Assembly (NCBI GenBank): GCA_040002595.1 | Contig: JBDUED010000001.1 | Location: forward strand, 1-64,000 | Direction: 5' to 3' | Source of the DNA: Dokdonella_A sp040002595 | GTDB taxonomy: Bacteria > Pseudomonadota > Gammaproteobacteria > Xanthomonadales > Rhodanobacteraceae | DNA: 64,000 bases | Shown here: positions 36,259 to 45,202 of the stretch, in pieces | Layout: every line of letters starts with the position of its first letter | How positions within the stretch are numbered: position 1 is the first letter of the stretch | The notes under the pieces: model-generated | The model's database searches: none | What the model saw: only the letters and a program-made list of their open reading frames with translations | What the model was told of the DNA's origin: nothing | Made by a program: the position numbers and the translations under genes

Positions 36259-37662
36259 ATGAACCTTGATATATCGAAAATTGCCGCCGTGCCTGCGAGC
36301 GATGCGGACCTGCTCAGCGACGAAGCGAAATACTGCTCCTTCGGCGACACCGTGCATTACTCGGAACCGCCGAAGATCTTCGCGCGCTGCGAGGGCAGCT
36401 ATCTGTACGACGGCGCCGGCACGCCTTTCCTCGATCTGCAAATGTGGTATTCGGCTGTCAATTTCGGTTACGCAAATCCTCGTCTCAACAACGTGCTCAA
36501 GCACCAGATCGACACGTTGCCGCAAGTCGCCAGCCAATACCTGCATCCGACCAAGATCGAGCTTGCGAAAGTCGTCGCCCAGGATGCGAAGAAGAAGTGG
36601 GGACTCGATGGCCGCGTGCATTTCAATGTTGGCGGTTCGCAGTCGGTCGAGGATTCGCTGAAGATCGTGCGCAATGCGAGCAACGGCAAAAGCCTGATGT
36701 TCGCGTTTGAAGGCGGTTATCACGGGCGCACCCTTGGCGCGTCGGCAATCACCTCGTCGTATCGCTATCGTCGCCGTTACGGCCATTTTGATCGCGCCCA
36801 GTTCATCGAATTCCCGTATCACTTCCGCGGCCCCAAAGGCATGACGAAAGAGGAATACGGGGAGCATTGCGTGGCGAAATTCGAGCGCCTGTTCGAAACC
36901 GAATACAACGGCGTGTGGGATGCCAAGGCCGGCCAGTGCGAGTACGCCGCGTTCTACGTTGAGCCGATCCAGGGCACCGGTGGCTACGTGATTCCACCGC
37001 CCAATTTCTTCAAGGGCATCAAGCGCGTGCTCGACACCTATGGCATTTTGATGGTGGTCGACGAGATCCAGATGGGGTTTTTCCGCACCGGCAAGCTGTG
37101 GGCGATCGAGCATTTCGATGTCAAGCCTGACGTGCTGGTGTTCGGCAAGGCGCTGACCAACGGCCTCAATCCGCTCGCCGGCATCTGGGCGCGCGAGGAG
37201 TTGATCAATCCAACCGTGTTTCCGCCGGGCTCGACGCATTCGACCTTCGCCTCCAATCCGCTCGGCACCGCGGTGGGTCTGGAAACGATGAAGATGCTGG
37301 CCGAAACCGATTACGAGTCGATGGTCATGGCCAAGGGCAAGCATTTCCTCGAAGGTCTGAAGGACCTGCAGAAGCGCCACCCGGAAATCGGCGACGTGGA
37401 CGGTCTTGGACTCGCGCTGCGCGCTGAAATCTGCGAGACGGATGGCTTTACGCCAAACCGCAAGCTGCTCGACCGCATGGTCGATATCGGCCTCGCCGGC
37501 GAACTGCAGAACGATGGTAAACCCATCGGTCTCGTGCTCGATGTCGGCGGTTACTACAAGAACGTCATCACGTTCGCTCCGTCCTTGCACATCAGCAGCG
37601 AGGAAATCGATCTTGGCTTGAAGCTGCTCGACCAGGTGCTGACGAAGGCCAAGCGCGGCTGA
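36259..37662 (+). CDS. Class III pyridoxal-phosphate aminotransferase
   Basis: Fold-type I, class III (omega) aminotransferase of 467 aa. The PLP-binding lysine is Lys297 in VLVFGKALTNG. The cofactor aspartate lies in ILMVVDEIQMGFFRTG, with FEGGYHGRTLGA and YVEPIQGTGGY as further family blocks. The substrate-side motif HFNVGGSQSVEDSLK departs from the common NSGTEAxEAAxK form, which suggests a specialised subgroup. General annotation would be aspartate aminotransferase family protein; the true amino donor is unknown. An intrinsic terminator directly after the gene closes the unit. Confidence 0.87.
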   Translation: MNLDISKIAAVPASDADLLSDEAKYCSFGDTVHYSEPPKIFARCEGSYLYDGAGTPFLDLQMWYSAVNFGYANPRLNNVLKHQIDTLPQVASQYLHPTKIELAKVVAQDAKKKWGLDGRVHFNVGGSQSVEDSLKIVRNASNGKSLMFAFEGGYHGRTLGASAITSSYRYRRRYGHFDRAQFIEFPYHFRGPKGMTKEEYGEHCVAKFERLFETEYNGVWDAKAGQCEYAAFYVEPIQGTGGYVIPPPNFFKGIKRVLDTYGILMVVDEIQMGFFRTGKLWAIEHFDVKPDVLVFGKALTNGLNPLAGIWAREELINPTVFPPGSTHSTFASNPLGTAVGLETMKMLAETDYESMVMAKGKHFLEGLKDLQKRHPEIGDVDGLGLALRAEICETDGFTPNRKLLDRMVDIGLAGELQNDGKPIGLVLDVGGYYKNVITFAPSLHISSEEIDLGLKLLDQVLTKAKRG

Positions 37663-37667
37663 ACGGT

Positions 37668-37693
37668 GGGTGCGTTGCGGCAGCACCCTTTTT
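37668..37693 (+). terminator. Rho-independent terminator of the aminotransferase gene
   Basis: GGGTGC and GCACCC pair around a 9-base loop (37668-37688) and are followed at once by TTTTT (37689-37693), 5 bases past the stop codon. Confidence 0.65.
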
Positions 37694-37767
37694 GCCAGTC
37701 CGATTGAAACTGTCGTAACCTGCTCCGTTCGGGTGCAGGTCGCACCCGGCAATCGAGCGGGGACGGC

Positions 37768-38013
37768 ATGATCGAAAAGGAACGACGCAAATCCGATTTG
37801 CGTGCTGGAAACGCATTGGCACGCGAGCTTAATGAGGCGCAACGGTTGACCTTGGTCGACATGGAACGCTTCGGCTGGGAACTCAAATTCATCCGCCGGC
37901 CGATGTTTCAGAAATCGGTCGCGGTGATCTTCGATCCGGATCGCAAGAGTTTTGCGGTGCTGGAAGAAGATGGCACGCTCAACGAAGATCCCGGCTTCGA
38001 CATTCGCGCGTGA
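37768..38013 (+). CDS. Small conserved hypothetical protein
   Basis: An 81-aa soluble protein with no motif I can assign. It starts MIEKERRKSDLRAG with GAGCGGGGACGGC upstream. It has a charged helical first half (to about residue 35), then a beta-like second half (WELKFIRRPMF, KSVAVIFDPD, SFAVLEEDG) ending in an acidic tail. The coding pattern is clean, and the gene sits alone between a terminator and a REP-like repeat, so it probably has its own promoter. Function unknown. Confidence 0.75.
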   Translation: MIEKERRKSDLRAGNALARELNEAQRLTLVDMERFGWELKFIRRPMFQKSVAVIFDPDRKSFAVLEEDGTLNEDPGFDIRA

Positions 38014-38020
38014 TCGGGCC

Positions 38021-38127
38021 AGCGGCGGGGGCCGCAAGGCTGTTCGCTTGGTGATCGGAAGGGCAGCGCGCCTTCCCGCACGTCCACAAATGCTGGAGTC
38101 CCGTGCAGGAGCGGCGGCAGCCGCGAT
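38021..38127. repeat. Pair of REP-like repeats
   Basis: Two units in the same orientation lie between the small protein gene and rlmI. The first (38021-38049) reads AGCGGCGGGGGCCGC and continues into CTGTTCGCTT, matching the core and the following CTGTTCGC of the copy inside the ubi gene at 58872. The second (38102-38127) contains GGAGCGGCGGCAGCCGCGAT. Between and after them the phrase ATCGGAAGGGCAxCGC occurs twice (near 38053 and 38143). Confidence 0.6.
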
Positions 38128-38192
38128 GCTGCTGGCATAATCATCGGAAGGGCATCGCCCAGTCCGACGCTCCCTAAAAGGACAAGTACCCT

Positions 38193-39413
38193 GTGCCGGC
38201 TACCGACGGGTCCGAACCGTTTGATATTCCTGCCTTGTATCTCAAGCGGGGTGAAGAGGCGCGCCTGCGTGCCGGGCATCTTTGGGTGTTCTCCAACGAA
38301 ATCGACGTTACACGTTCGCCGCTGGCGAAGTTCGAACCGGGCGACATTTGCGCCATCGTCGATCATCGAGACAAGGCGCTCGGGATCGGATACGTAAATC
38401 CCAATTCCCTGATTGCGGCGCGCCTCGTCGTGCGCGGTCTTGAACATGCACTTGATCGCTCGCTGATCGTGCATCGCTTGAACGTCGCGCTGGGTCTGCG
38501 CGAACGCCTGTACGCTGAACCCTACTACCGGCTGGTGTTTGGCGAATCGGATGGGTTGCCGGGGCTGACACTGGATCGCTTCGACGATGTGCTCGTCGGT
38601 CAGATCACGACCGCCGGCATGGAGCGCTTGAAGGAGACGTTGACGCAAGCGATTGTCAAGGTACTCAAGCCGCGTCAACTCTGGTGGAAAAACGATGCCG
38701 GTTCGCGCGTGGTGGAGCAGTTGCCGAGCTATGCGGATCTGGGCTACGGCGAATACGGTGGTGAGACAATCGTGCGCGAAGGCGGAATCACTTTCGGCAT
38801 CGATCCGGTGGGCGGCCAGAAAACCGGATGGTTTTACGACCAGCGCGAAAATCGCGAGCAGCTTGCGCGCTTCGTCAAGGGCAAACGGGTGCTCGACATG
38901 TTCAGCTATCTCGGCGCGTGGGGCCTGCGCGCGGCTGCGTTCGGCGCCAGCGAAGTCGTCTGCGTCGACGCGTCCGCAAGCGCGGTCGAGGCGATCGGGT
39001 GCAATGCGCAGCGCAATGGGCTGGCCGATCGGGTCACCGCCGTGCGCGCCGATGCGTTCGATCATCTGAAGGCGCTGCGCGCTGCGCGCGAACATTTCGA
39101 TGTGGTGATCCTCGATCCACCTGCGTTCATCAAGCGCAAGAAGGATTTCAAGGAAGGCAGTCTTGCGTATCGGCGCATCAACGAGCTTGGCATGCAGGTG
39201 CTGGCCAGGGACGGCATCCTGGTGACATGTTCGTGCTCGCATCACATGCCACGTGCGGCCCTGCTCGAAACGGTGCAGCAAGGCGTACGCCATCTCGATC
39301 GTCAGGCGCAACTGCTGATGGCACTGCAGCAGGCGCCCGATCATCCGGTGCATCCGGCGATCGCGGAAACGGACTACCTCAAGGGTTTCATCTGCCGTGT
39401 GTTGGCGGCGTGA
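38193..39413 (+). CDS. rlmI: 23S rRNA (cytosine-1962-C5)-methyltransferase
   Basis: SAM-dependent RNA methyltransferase of 406 aa from a GTG start. The N-terminal PUA domain reads LYLKRGEEARLRAGHLWVFSNEI. The central strand-rich domain and a Rossmann domain follow, with VLDMFSYLGAWGLRAAAFGA (SAM site), VILDPPAFIKRKKDFKEG (motif IV) and the catalytic cysteine in VTCSCSHHM. This is the RlmI arrangement and close to its 396-aa length. It is monocistronic and followed by lgt after 138 bases. Confidence 0.93.
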   Translation: MPATDGSEPFDIPALYLKRGEEARLRAGHLWVFSNEIDVTRSPLAKFEPGDICAIVDHRDKALGIGYVNPNSLIAARLVVRGLEHALDRSLIVHRLNVALGLRERLYAEPYYRLVFGESDGLPGLTLDRFDDVLVGQITTAGMERLKETLTQAIVKVLKPRQLWWKNDAGSRVVEQLPSYADLGYGEYGGETIVREGGITFGIDPVGGQKTGWFYDQRENREQLARFVKGKRVLDMFSYLGAWGLRAAAFGASEVVCVDASASAVEAIGCNAQRNGLADRVTAVRADAFDHLKALRAAREHFDVVILDPPAFIKRKKDFKEGSLAYRRINELGMQVLARDGILVTCSCSHHMPRAALLETVQQGVRHLDRQAQLLMALQQAPDHPVHPAIAETDYLKGFICRVLAA

Positions 39414-39551
39414 AGATGGGCTCGAAGCTGGGCGCGGCACAATCCCGTATCATTCGCGCGCTGCGAAACGACAGCGGGTTATTGTTCAAATCTTCAGGTT
39501 GCATGGCGGCTTTCAACATCGCCGCGGCCTTCATCTCCCAGCCATCCCCTC

Positions 39552-40469
39552 ATGCCCTATTTCGTCGACATCAACCCGATTGCCCTCTCGATCGGTCCGT
39601 TGCAAGTGCACTGGTACGGCATCATGTACCTGCTCGGATTTGGCGCGGCCTGGTGGCTAGGCCAGCGCCGACGCGCGCAAGGACGATTGCCAGTCTCTCA
39701 GAATCAGTTTTCGGACCTGCTGTTCTACGGCATGCTTGGCGTGATCGTCGGTGGGCGCGTCTGGTACATGTTGTCGTATGTGTCGCTGGACTGGATCATC
39801 CACGATCCGCTCGCCCTGTTGCGCGTGTGGGACGGTGGTATGTCGTTCCACGGCGGCCTGCTCGGCGTGGTGATTGCCTGCGCGTTATGGTCGCGCCGCA
39901 ATGCGCTGCATTTTTTCGACACGATCGATTTCGTGGCGCCGCTGGTGCCGATTGGCCTGGGCCTCGGACGCCTCGGTAATTTCATCAATGGCGAACTGTG
40001 GGGTCGTCACACCGATTTGCCGTGGGGCATGATTTTTCCGGGCGCACTGGAGGCGCTTGGCAAGACTCGCGATCAGCTTTACCAGGTATACCTCGCGGGT
40101 GGTCTGAACAATGAAGCGCGGCATCCGTCGCAGCTCTACGAGTTTGGTCTGGAAGGCGTCGTGATGTTCACCGTATTGTGGCTGTATTCGCGCAAGCCGC
40201 GGCCGCGCTATGCGGTGTCGGGATTGTTCGGCGTGATGTATGGCGTGTTTCGCTTCGCGATCGAATTCGTGCGGCAGCCGGATGCACAGTTGGGCTATCT
40301 CGCCTTCGGCTGGCTGACGATGGGACAAGTGCAATCGCTGCCGCTCATCGTGATCGGACTGGTGTTGTTGTGGATGTCGCGGCGTGCACCGACCTTGCCG
40401 CTGGCGAACCCGGAAAACGCAACCGCGCCACTATCGCCAAACCCATCTCCATCCAAACCCTCCCGGTGA
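39552..40469 (+). CDS. lgt: Prolipoprotein diacylglyceryl transferase
   Basis: Inner-membrane enzyme that moves diacylglycerol from phosphatidylglycerol to the lipobox cysteine of lipoproteins. It is 305 aa with about seven membrane segments. The Lgt signature GRLGNFINGELWGR and the early block LQVHWYGIMYLLGF are present, and HPSQLYE follows, all catalytic-region hallmarks. It precedes thyA by 33 bases in the conserved gammaproteobacterial order lgt-thyA-folA. A Pro/Ser-rich C-terminal tail of about 25 residues is not part of the core. Confidence 0.97.
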   Translation: MPYFVDINPIALSIGPLQVHWYGIMYLLGFGAAWWLGQRRRAQGRLPVSQNQFSDLLFYGMLGVIVGGRVWYMLSYVSLDWIIHDPLALLRVWDGGMSFHGGLLGVVIACALWSRRNALHFFDTIDFVAPLVPIGLGLGRLGNFINGELWGRHTDLPWGMIFPGALEALGKTRDQLYQVYLAGGLNNEARHPSQLYEFGLEGVVMFTVLWLYSRKPRPRYAVSGLFGVMYGVFRFAIEFVRQPDAQLGYLAFGWLTMGQVQSLPLIVIGLVLLWMSRRAPTLPLANPENATAPLSPNPSPSKPSR

Positions 40470-40502
40470 ACGGGAACCTTAAACGGCATCGCGATTGCAT
40501 CC

Positions 40503-41293
<791 letters not shown>

Positions 41294-41297
<4 letters not shown>

Positions 41298-41782
41298 CGG
41301 AAGTAACCCTGATCGCGGCACTGGATCGCAACTACGCGATCGGTCGCGACGGCACGATGCCGTGGCATCTGCCGGACGATCTCAAACGTTTCAAGGCGCT
41401 GACCCTGGGCAAACCGGTGTTGATGGGGCGCAAGACTGCGTCGGCGATCGGTCGCGCGTTGCCCGGACGCATGAATCTCGTGCTGACGCACGCAAACCAT
41501 GCGCCATTTGTCACGCAAATCGTCGTGCACTCTCTGGTTGAGGCGATTGAACGCGCCGACCGCGAGAGTCTTGCGGTCATCGGGGGCGGCGAAGTCTATG
41601 CGCTGGCGTTGCCGCTGGCCACACGGATGCATTTGACCTTTGTCGACGCCGAAATAACGCATGCCGACGCGTTCTTTCCGCGCTTCGATGTGGCTGATTG
41701 GATCGAGCTGTCGCGCGAAAGCCACGCGGCCGACTCGCGGCATGCATTTTCGACTGCATTTGTGGACTACAAGCGGCGCTAA
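41294..41782 (+). CDS. folA: Dihydrofolate reductase
   Basis: Reduces dihydrofolate, the by-product of thymidylate synthase, back to tetrahydrofolate with NADPH. It is 162 aa. LIAALDRNYAIGRDGTMPWHLPDDLKRF contains the active-site Trp24 and Asp28; VLMGRKTASAIGRALPGR and VIGGGEVYALAL form the NADPH site. It overlaps thyA by 4 bases. No integron or plasmid features are near, so this is the chromosomal enzyme. Confidence 0.97.
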
Positions 41783-41965
41783 CAGCGCGACCGTCGTGCG
41801 GGAGTGCTGCAGTCTCGACGCCTACGTCGGTGTACACAAAGAGCATCGCCACTTGCGGCGTTTCCCCACGTTGAGGTCGGTCGGATCAAGGCCCATAGCG
41901 CCGGATCCGCCGCTGCGCGGCATGATCTGGTCTACTCCTCATCCGGGCATGTTTGCTGCGGTATC

Positions 41966-42814
41966 TCAATCGTGCTCCTTGCCCGGTGCCGGCTTGCGAT
42001 CCGATTTGATAGTCACGTACTGCGGTTCCGCGCTGTCGACGCGTAGCGCGGTAAGCGATCCACCCCATACGCAGCCGGTGTCGATCATGTGCACGCCCAG
42101 TCCATCAAAGCGTCCGAGCGTCGACCAGTGGCCGCAGACCACGCGCAGCTCGCGCCTGATCTGGCCCGGCACCTCGAACCACGGATACAGCCCCGCTCGT
42201 TGTGTGCCCGGCGCGCCCTTGTCCGCGAATGAAATGCGCCCGCGCACGTCGCAATAGCGCATCCGTGTGAACACGTTGATGCCGGCGCGCCAGCGGTCGA
42301 TGCCACGCAGTTTCGGTGTCCACAGGTCGGGCTTGTTGCCGAACAATTGCTTCATCAAGCGGCGATAGGTGTCGCTGTGCAGCTTGTCTTCGATTTCAGC
42401 CGCCATTTCGATGGCTTGCTCGGTGGTCCAGCGCGGAAACAGACCGGCGTGCACGAGCATGAAACCCAGCGAGCGATCGACATGCAGCAGGTTCTGCCGA
42501 CGCAGCCAATCGAGCAGTTCGTCGCGATCCGGCGCGAAAAGGATTTCGCGCAATTCCGGATTCACGCGCTGCTGGTCCTCGCGTTTGCGTTCTGCGATCG
42601 AGAGCAGCGAAAGATCGTGGTTGCCGAGCACGACGACCGCGCTCGCTCCGAGCGACTTGATCGTGCGCAGCACGGCCAGCGACTGCCCACCCCGATTGAC
42701 CAGATCGCCACAAAACCACAGTGTGTCTACATCCGGATCGAAGCGCAGCTTGTCGATTAGTTGGACCAGTTCTTCGTGGCAACCCTGTATATCGCCGATG
42801 GCCCAGGTCGCCAT
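41966..42814 (-). CDS. apaH: Symmetrical bis(5'-nucleosyl)-tetraphosphatase (Ap4A hydrolase)
   Basis: Metallophosphatase of 282 aa that splits Ap4A into two ADP and also decaps Np4-capped RNA. The start MATWAIGDIQGCHEEL is chosen by homology and by the 1-base overlap with the apaG stop (TGATG). Metal ligands are in GDIQG, GDLVNRGGQS and GNHD, with a later histidine in LVHAGLFP and GHW. It is last in surA-pdxA-rsmA-apaG-apaH, the standard order. Confidence 0.97.
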   Translation of the reverse strand: MATWAIGDIQGCHEELVQLIDKLRFDPDVDTLWFCGDLVNRGGQSLAVLRTIKSLGASAVVVLGNHDLSLLSIAERKREDQQRVNPELREILFAPDRDELLDWLRRQNLLHVDRSLGFMLVHAGLFPRWTTEQAIEMAAEIEDKLHSDTYRRLMKQLFGNKPDLWTPKLRGIDRWRAGINVFTRMRYCDVRGRISFADKGAPGTQRAGLYPWFEVPGQIRRELRVVCGHWSTLGRFDGLGVHMIDTGCVWGGSLTALRVDSAEPQYVTIKSDRKPAPGKEHD

Positions 42815-43197
42815 CAGTGCAGCGTCCTCGGAGTGCACAGCACGAAGGCAGGAATGAACGCATCAAAATGCGTGCCGTCGTCGGCGATCATCTGGTAACT
42901 ACCGTGCATCGTGCCGAGTGCGGTTTCGAGCACCGCGCCAGAGGTGTATTCGTAGTCGTCGCCGGGGCGCACCCACGGTTGCTCGCCGACCACGCCGTCG
43001 CCTTGCACCTCATGCACCTTGCCGTTGCCGTCGGTGATGATCCAGTGGCGCGACAACAGGCGCGCGCCAACCGAGCCGTGATTGACGATAGTGATCGTGT
43101 AGGCGAACGCATAGCGGTTGTCCGCGGGCGCCGACTGCTCGTCGAGGAAGCGCGTGTTGACTGAAATGGTGATGTCGTAAGGTTTCTTGGTGCTCAT
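42814..43197 (-). CDS. apaG: ApaG domain protein (Co2+/Mg2+ efflux-associated)
   Basis: A 127-aa fibronectin-III-like protein. DITISVNTRFLDEQSAPADNRYAFAYTITIVN, LLSRHWIITDGNGKVHEVQGDGVVGEQP and TALGTMHGSYQM are the conserved ApaG blocks. Its biochemical role is unclear; Salmonella ApaG (CorD) mutants are affected in cobalt and magnesium handling. It is translationally coupled at both ends, with rsmA (ATGA overlap) and apaH (TGATG). Confidence 0.95.
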   Translation of the reverse strand: MSTKKPYDITISVNTRFLDEQSAPADNRYAFAYTITIVNHGSVGARLLSRHWIITDGNGKVHEVQGDGVVGEQPWVRPGDDYEYTSGAVLETALGTMHGSYQMIADDGTHFDAFIPAFVLCTPRTLH

Positions 43198-43997
43198 GGT
43201 GGGGGATTTTCCGCGACGCGGGCCACGCGGGCAAGTTCGACGAACGCGGCTGGCGCGATTTGTTCCGCACGGGTGCGCGGATCGACGCCGACCGCCGTCA
43301 TTTGCTCGACCGATACAACATCACGCAACGCATTGGACAAGGTCTTGCGACGCTGACCGAATGCCGCGCGCACCACTCGCGCAATCGCGCTCGCATCGAC
43401 ATTTGGTCGCTGCGCCAGCGGCAATGGAGTCAATCGCACCACGGCGGAGTCGACCTTCGGTGGCGGCCGGAACGCCTCTGGTGGAACGCCGAGCAGCGGC
43501 TCGACCCGGCAGGCCAGTTGCAGCATCACCGACAGCCGCCCGTAAACCTTGCTCCCTGGGGTGGCAGCCATGCGCTCGACTACTTCCTTCTGCAGCATGA
43601 AATGCATGTCGGCAATGGCATCGAGTTGGTCGATGCAATGGAACAGAATCGGAGAGGAAATGTTGTAGGGCAGGTTGCCGACAACCCGCAACGGCTTGCC
43701 GTCGGTCAATGCGCGAAGATCCACACGCAGCACATCGGCGTTGATGATATCAAGTTCACCGATGCCGATCGCAGCGGCGCGCAAGCGCGGGATGAGGTCA
43801 CGATCGAGCTCGATAACGGTCAACCGCCCAAGCGCGCGCAGCAACGGCAGCGTCAGCGCGCCGTCACCCGGCCCGATCTCGACCATGCGATCGCCCGCCT
43901 GCGGCGCGATCGTCCGCACGATGCGTGCAAGGATGTTCGGGTCATGCAGAAAGTGCTGACCAAAGCGTTTCTTCAGTTGAGGGCGATCGTCGTGCAT
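43194..43997 (-). CDS. rsmA: 16S rRNA adenine-1518/1519 dimethyltransferase
   Basis: Dimethylates two adjacent adenines near the 3' end of 16S rRNA. It is 267 aa from MHDDRPQLKKRFGQHFLHD; a longer start at 44054 adds residues not seen in relatives. The SAM motif is in VEIGPGDGALTLPLL and the catalytic motif IV is NLPY in VVGNLPYNISSP. PPPKVDSAVVRL is typical of the C-terminal domain. Also known as ksgA; loss gives kasugamycin resistance in E. coli. Confidence 0.97.
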   Translation of the reverse strand: MHDDRPQLKKRFGQHFLHDPNILARIVRTIAPQAGDRMVEIGPGDGALTLPLLRALGRLTVIELDRDLIPRLRAAAIGIGELDIINADVLRVDLRALTDGKPLRVVGNLPYNISSPILFHCIDQLDAIADMHFMLQKEVVERMAATPGSKVYGRLSVMLQLACRVEPLLGVPPEAFRPPPKVDSAVVRLTPLPLAQRPNVDASAIARVVRAAFGQRRKTLSNALRDVVSVEQMTAVGVDPRTRAEQIAPAAFVELARVARVAENPPP

Positions 43998-44116
43998 GGC
44001 GCGCATCGTAGCCGATCGTCTGCGCGCTTCGTGCGCGCGGAATTCGATCTTCATGGGGGGCAGCAGCCGTCGCCGTGGCGTGCAGGATCACGGCTGCCAG
44101 CGCTTCCCGCACGATT

Positions 44117-45175
44117 TCAACGTGGCGCGAGATCGATAGCGAGCGTCGCCGCAGCAATCAAGCTGCCAGCGTCGGCGCTTCCGCTGCCGGCAAGGTCGAG
44201 TGCGGTGCCGTGATCGACCGAGGTGCGCACATAGGGCAGACCCAGCGTTACGTTGACCGCATGCCCGAAGCCAGCGTGCTTGAGCACGGGCAAGCCCTGG
44301 TCGTGATACATCGCAAGCACCGCGTCGTAACGCACGAGCTGGCTCGGCACAAATGCGGTGTCGGCCGGTATCGGTCCGCGGATATCGAAACCGGCCGCGC
44401 GCATCTGCACGATGGCCGGCGCGATTTCGTCGATTTCTTCGCGCCCCAGATGACCGCCTTCGCCGGCATGTGGATTGAGGCCAAGCACGGCAATGCGCGG
44501 CGTGGCGATGCCGAAGCGGGCGATCAGGTCGTCGCACAGGATGCGAAGGGTGCGCACCAGGCTGGGGCGCTTGATCGCAGCGGGTACCAGTGCGAGCGGC
44601 AGGTGCGTGGTGGCCAGCGCCACGCGCAGATCGCCACCCCCGGTCGCGCGGCCGCCGCCAGGGGCCGTCAACATCATGACCACGTCGCATCCGGCACGCC
44701 GTGCGAAGAATTCGGTATGGCCGGTGAAGGCGATGCCGGCGTCGTTGATGACGGCCTTGTGCACCGGCGCGGTAACAATCGCGTCGAACTCACCGCTGCT
44801 GGCGCCATCGGCGGCGCGGGCCAGCGTTGCCAGCACATAGGCGGCGTTGCGTGGATCGAGTACGCCAGGCATTGCCGGCACCCGCAACGACATGGCCGCG
44901 ACGCGCAGGCTGCGCGGTTCGCGTTCATGCACGATTTCGGCAGCGTCGTAACCTCGCATGCGAAGTTCAATGCCGGCCGCGCGCGCCGCGGATTCAAGCA
45001 GTGCCGGATCACCGATCGCTACGAGATCCGCGGCCATGCTGGTCGCAGCCAGTTTGGCGATCAATTCCGCCCCGATGCCGGCCGGCTCGCCGGCGGTCAG
45101 CGCAAGCCGTGGCAGCCGCGGCGGCTGGGTGCGCACGGAGCTGTCCTGCATCGGTGACGTCTCAGACAACGGCAT
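44117..45175 (-). CDS. pdxA: 4-hydroxythreonine-4-phosphate dehydrogenase
   Basis: NAD-dependent enzyme of pyridoxal 5'-phosphate biosynthesis. It is 352 aa, a little longer than E. coli PdxA because of an N-terminal lead of about 20 residues; GAGGGG before the ATG at 45175 supports that start. TAGEPAGIG is the nucleotide-side motif. Metal-binding histidines appear in FTGHTEFFARR, GLNPHAGEGG and AMYHDQGLPVLK. Lies 27 bases downstream of surA and upstream of rsmA in the conserved cluster. Confidence 0.96.
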   Translation of the reverse strand: MPLSETSPMQDSSVRTQPPRLPRLALTAGEPAGIGAELIAKLAATSMAADLVAIGDPALLESAARAAGIELRMRGYDAAEIVHEREPRSLRVAAMSLRVPAMPGVLDPRNAAYVLATLARAADGASSGEFDAIVTAPVHKAVINDAGIAFTGHTEFFARRAGCDVVMMLTAPGGGRATGGGDLRVALATTHLPLALVPAAIKRPSLVRTLRILCDDLIARFGIATPRIAVLGLNPHAGEGGHLGREEIDEIAPAIVQMRAAGFDIRGPIPADTAFVPSQLVRYDAVLAMYHDQGLPVLKHAGFGHAVNVTLGLPYVRTSVDHGTALDLAGSGSADAGSLIAAATLAIDLAPR

Positions 45176-45202
45176 CGCGCCCCTCGGCGCTCCGACGTCG
45201 GG

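Noticed and set aside
36025..38037. 670-codon minus-strand frame opposite the phosphatase/aminotransferase region
   Set aside because: Antisense to genes with complete catalytic motifs and spans an intrinsic terminator and intergenic DNA.
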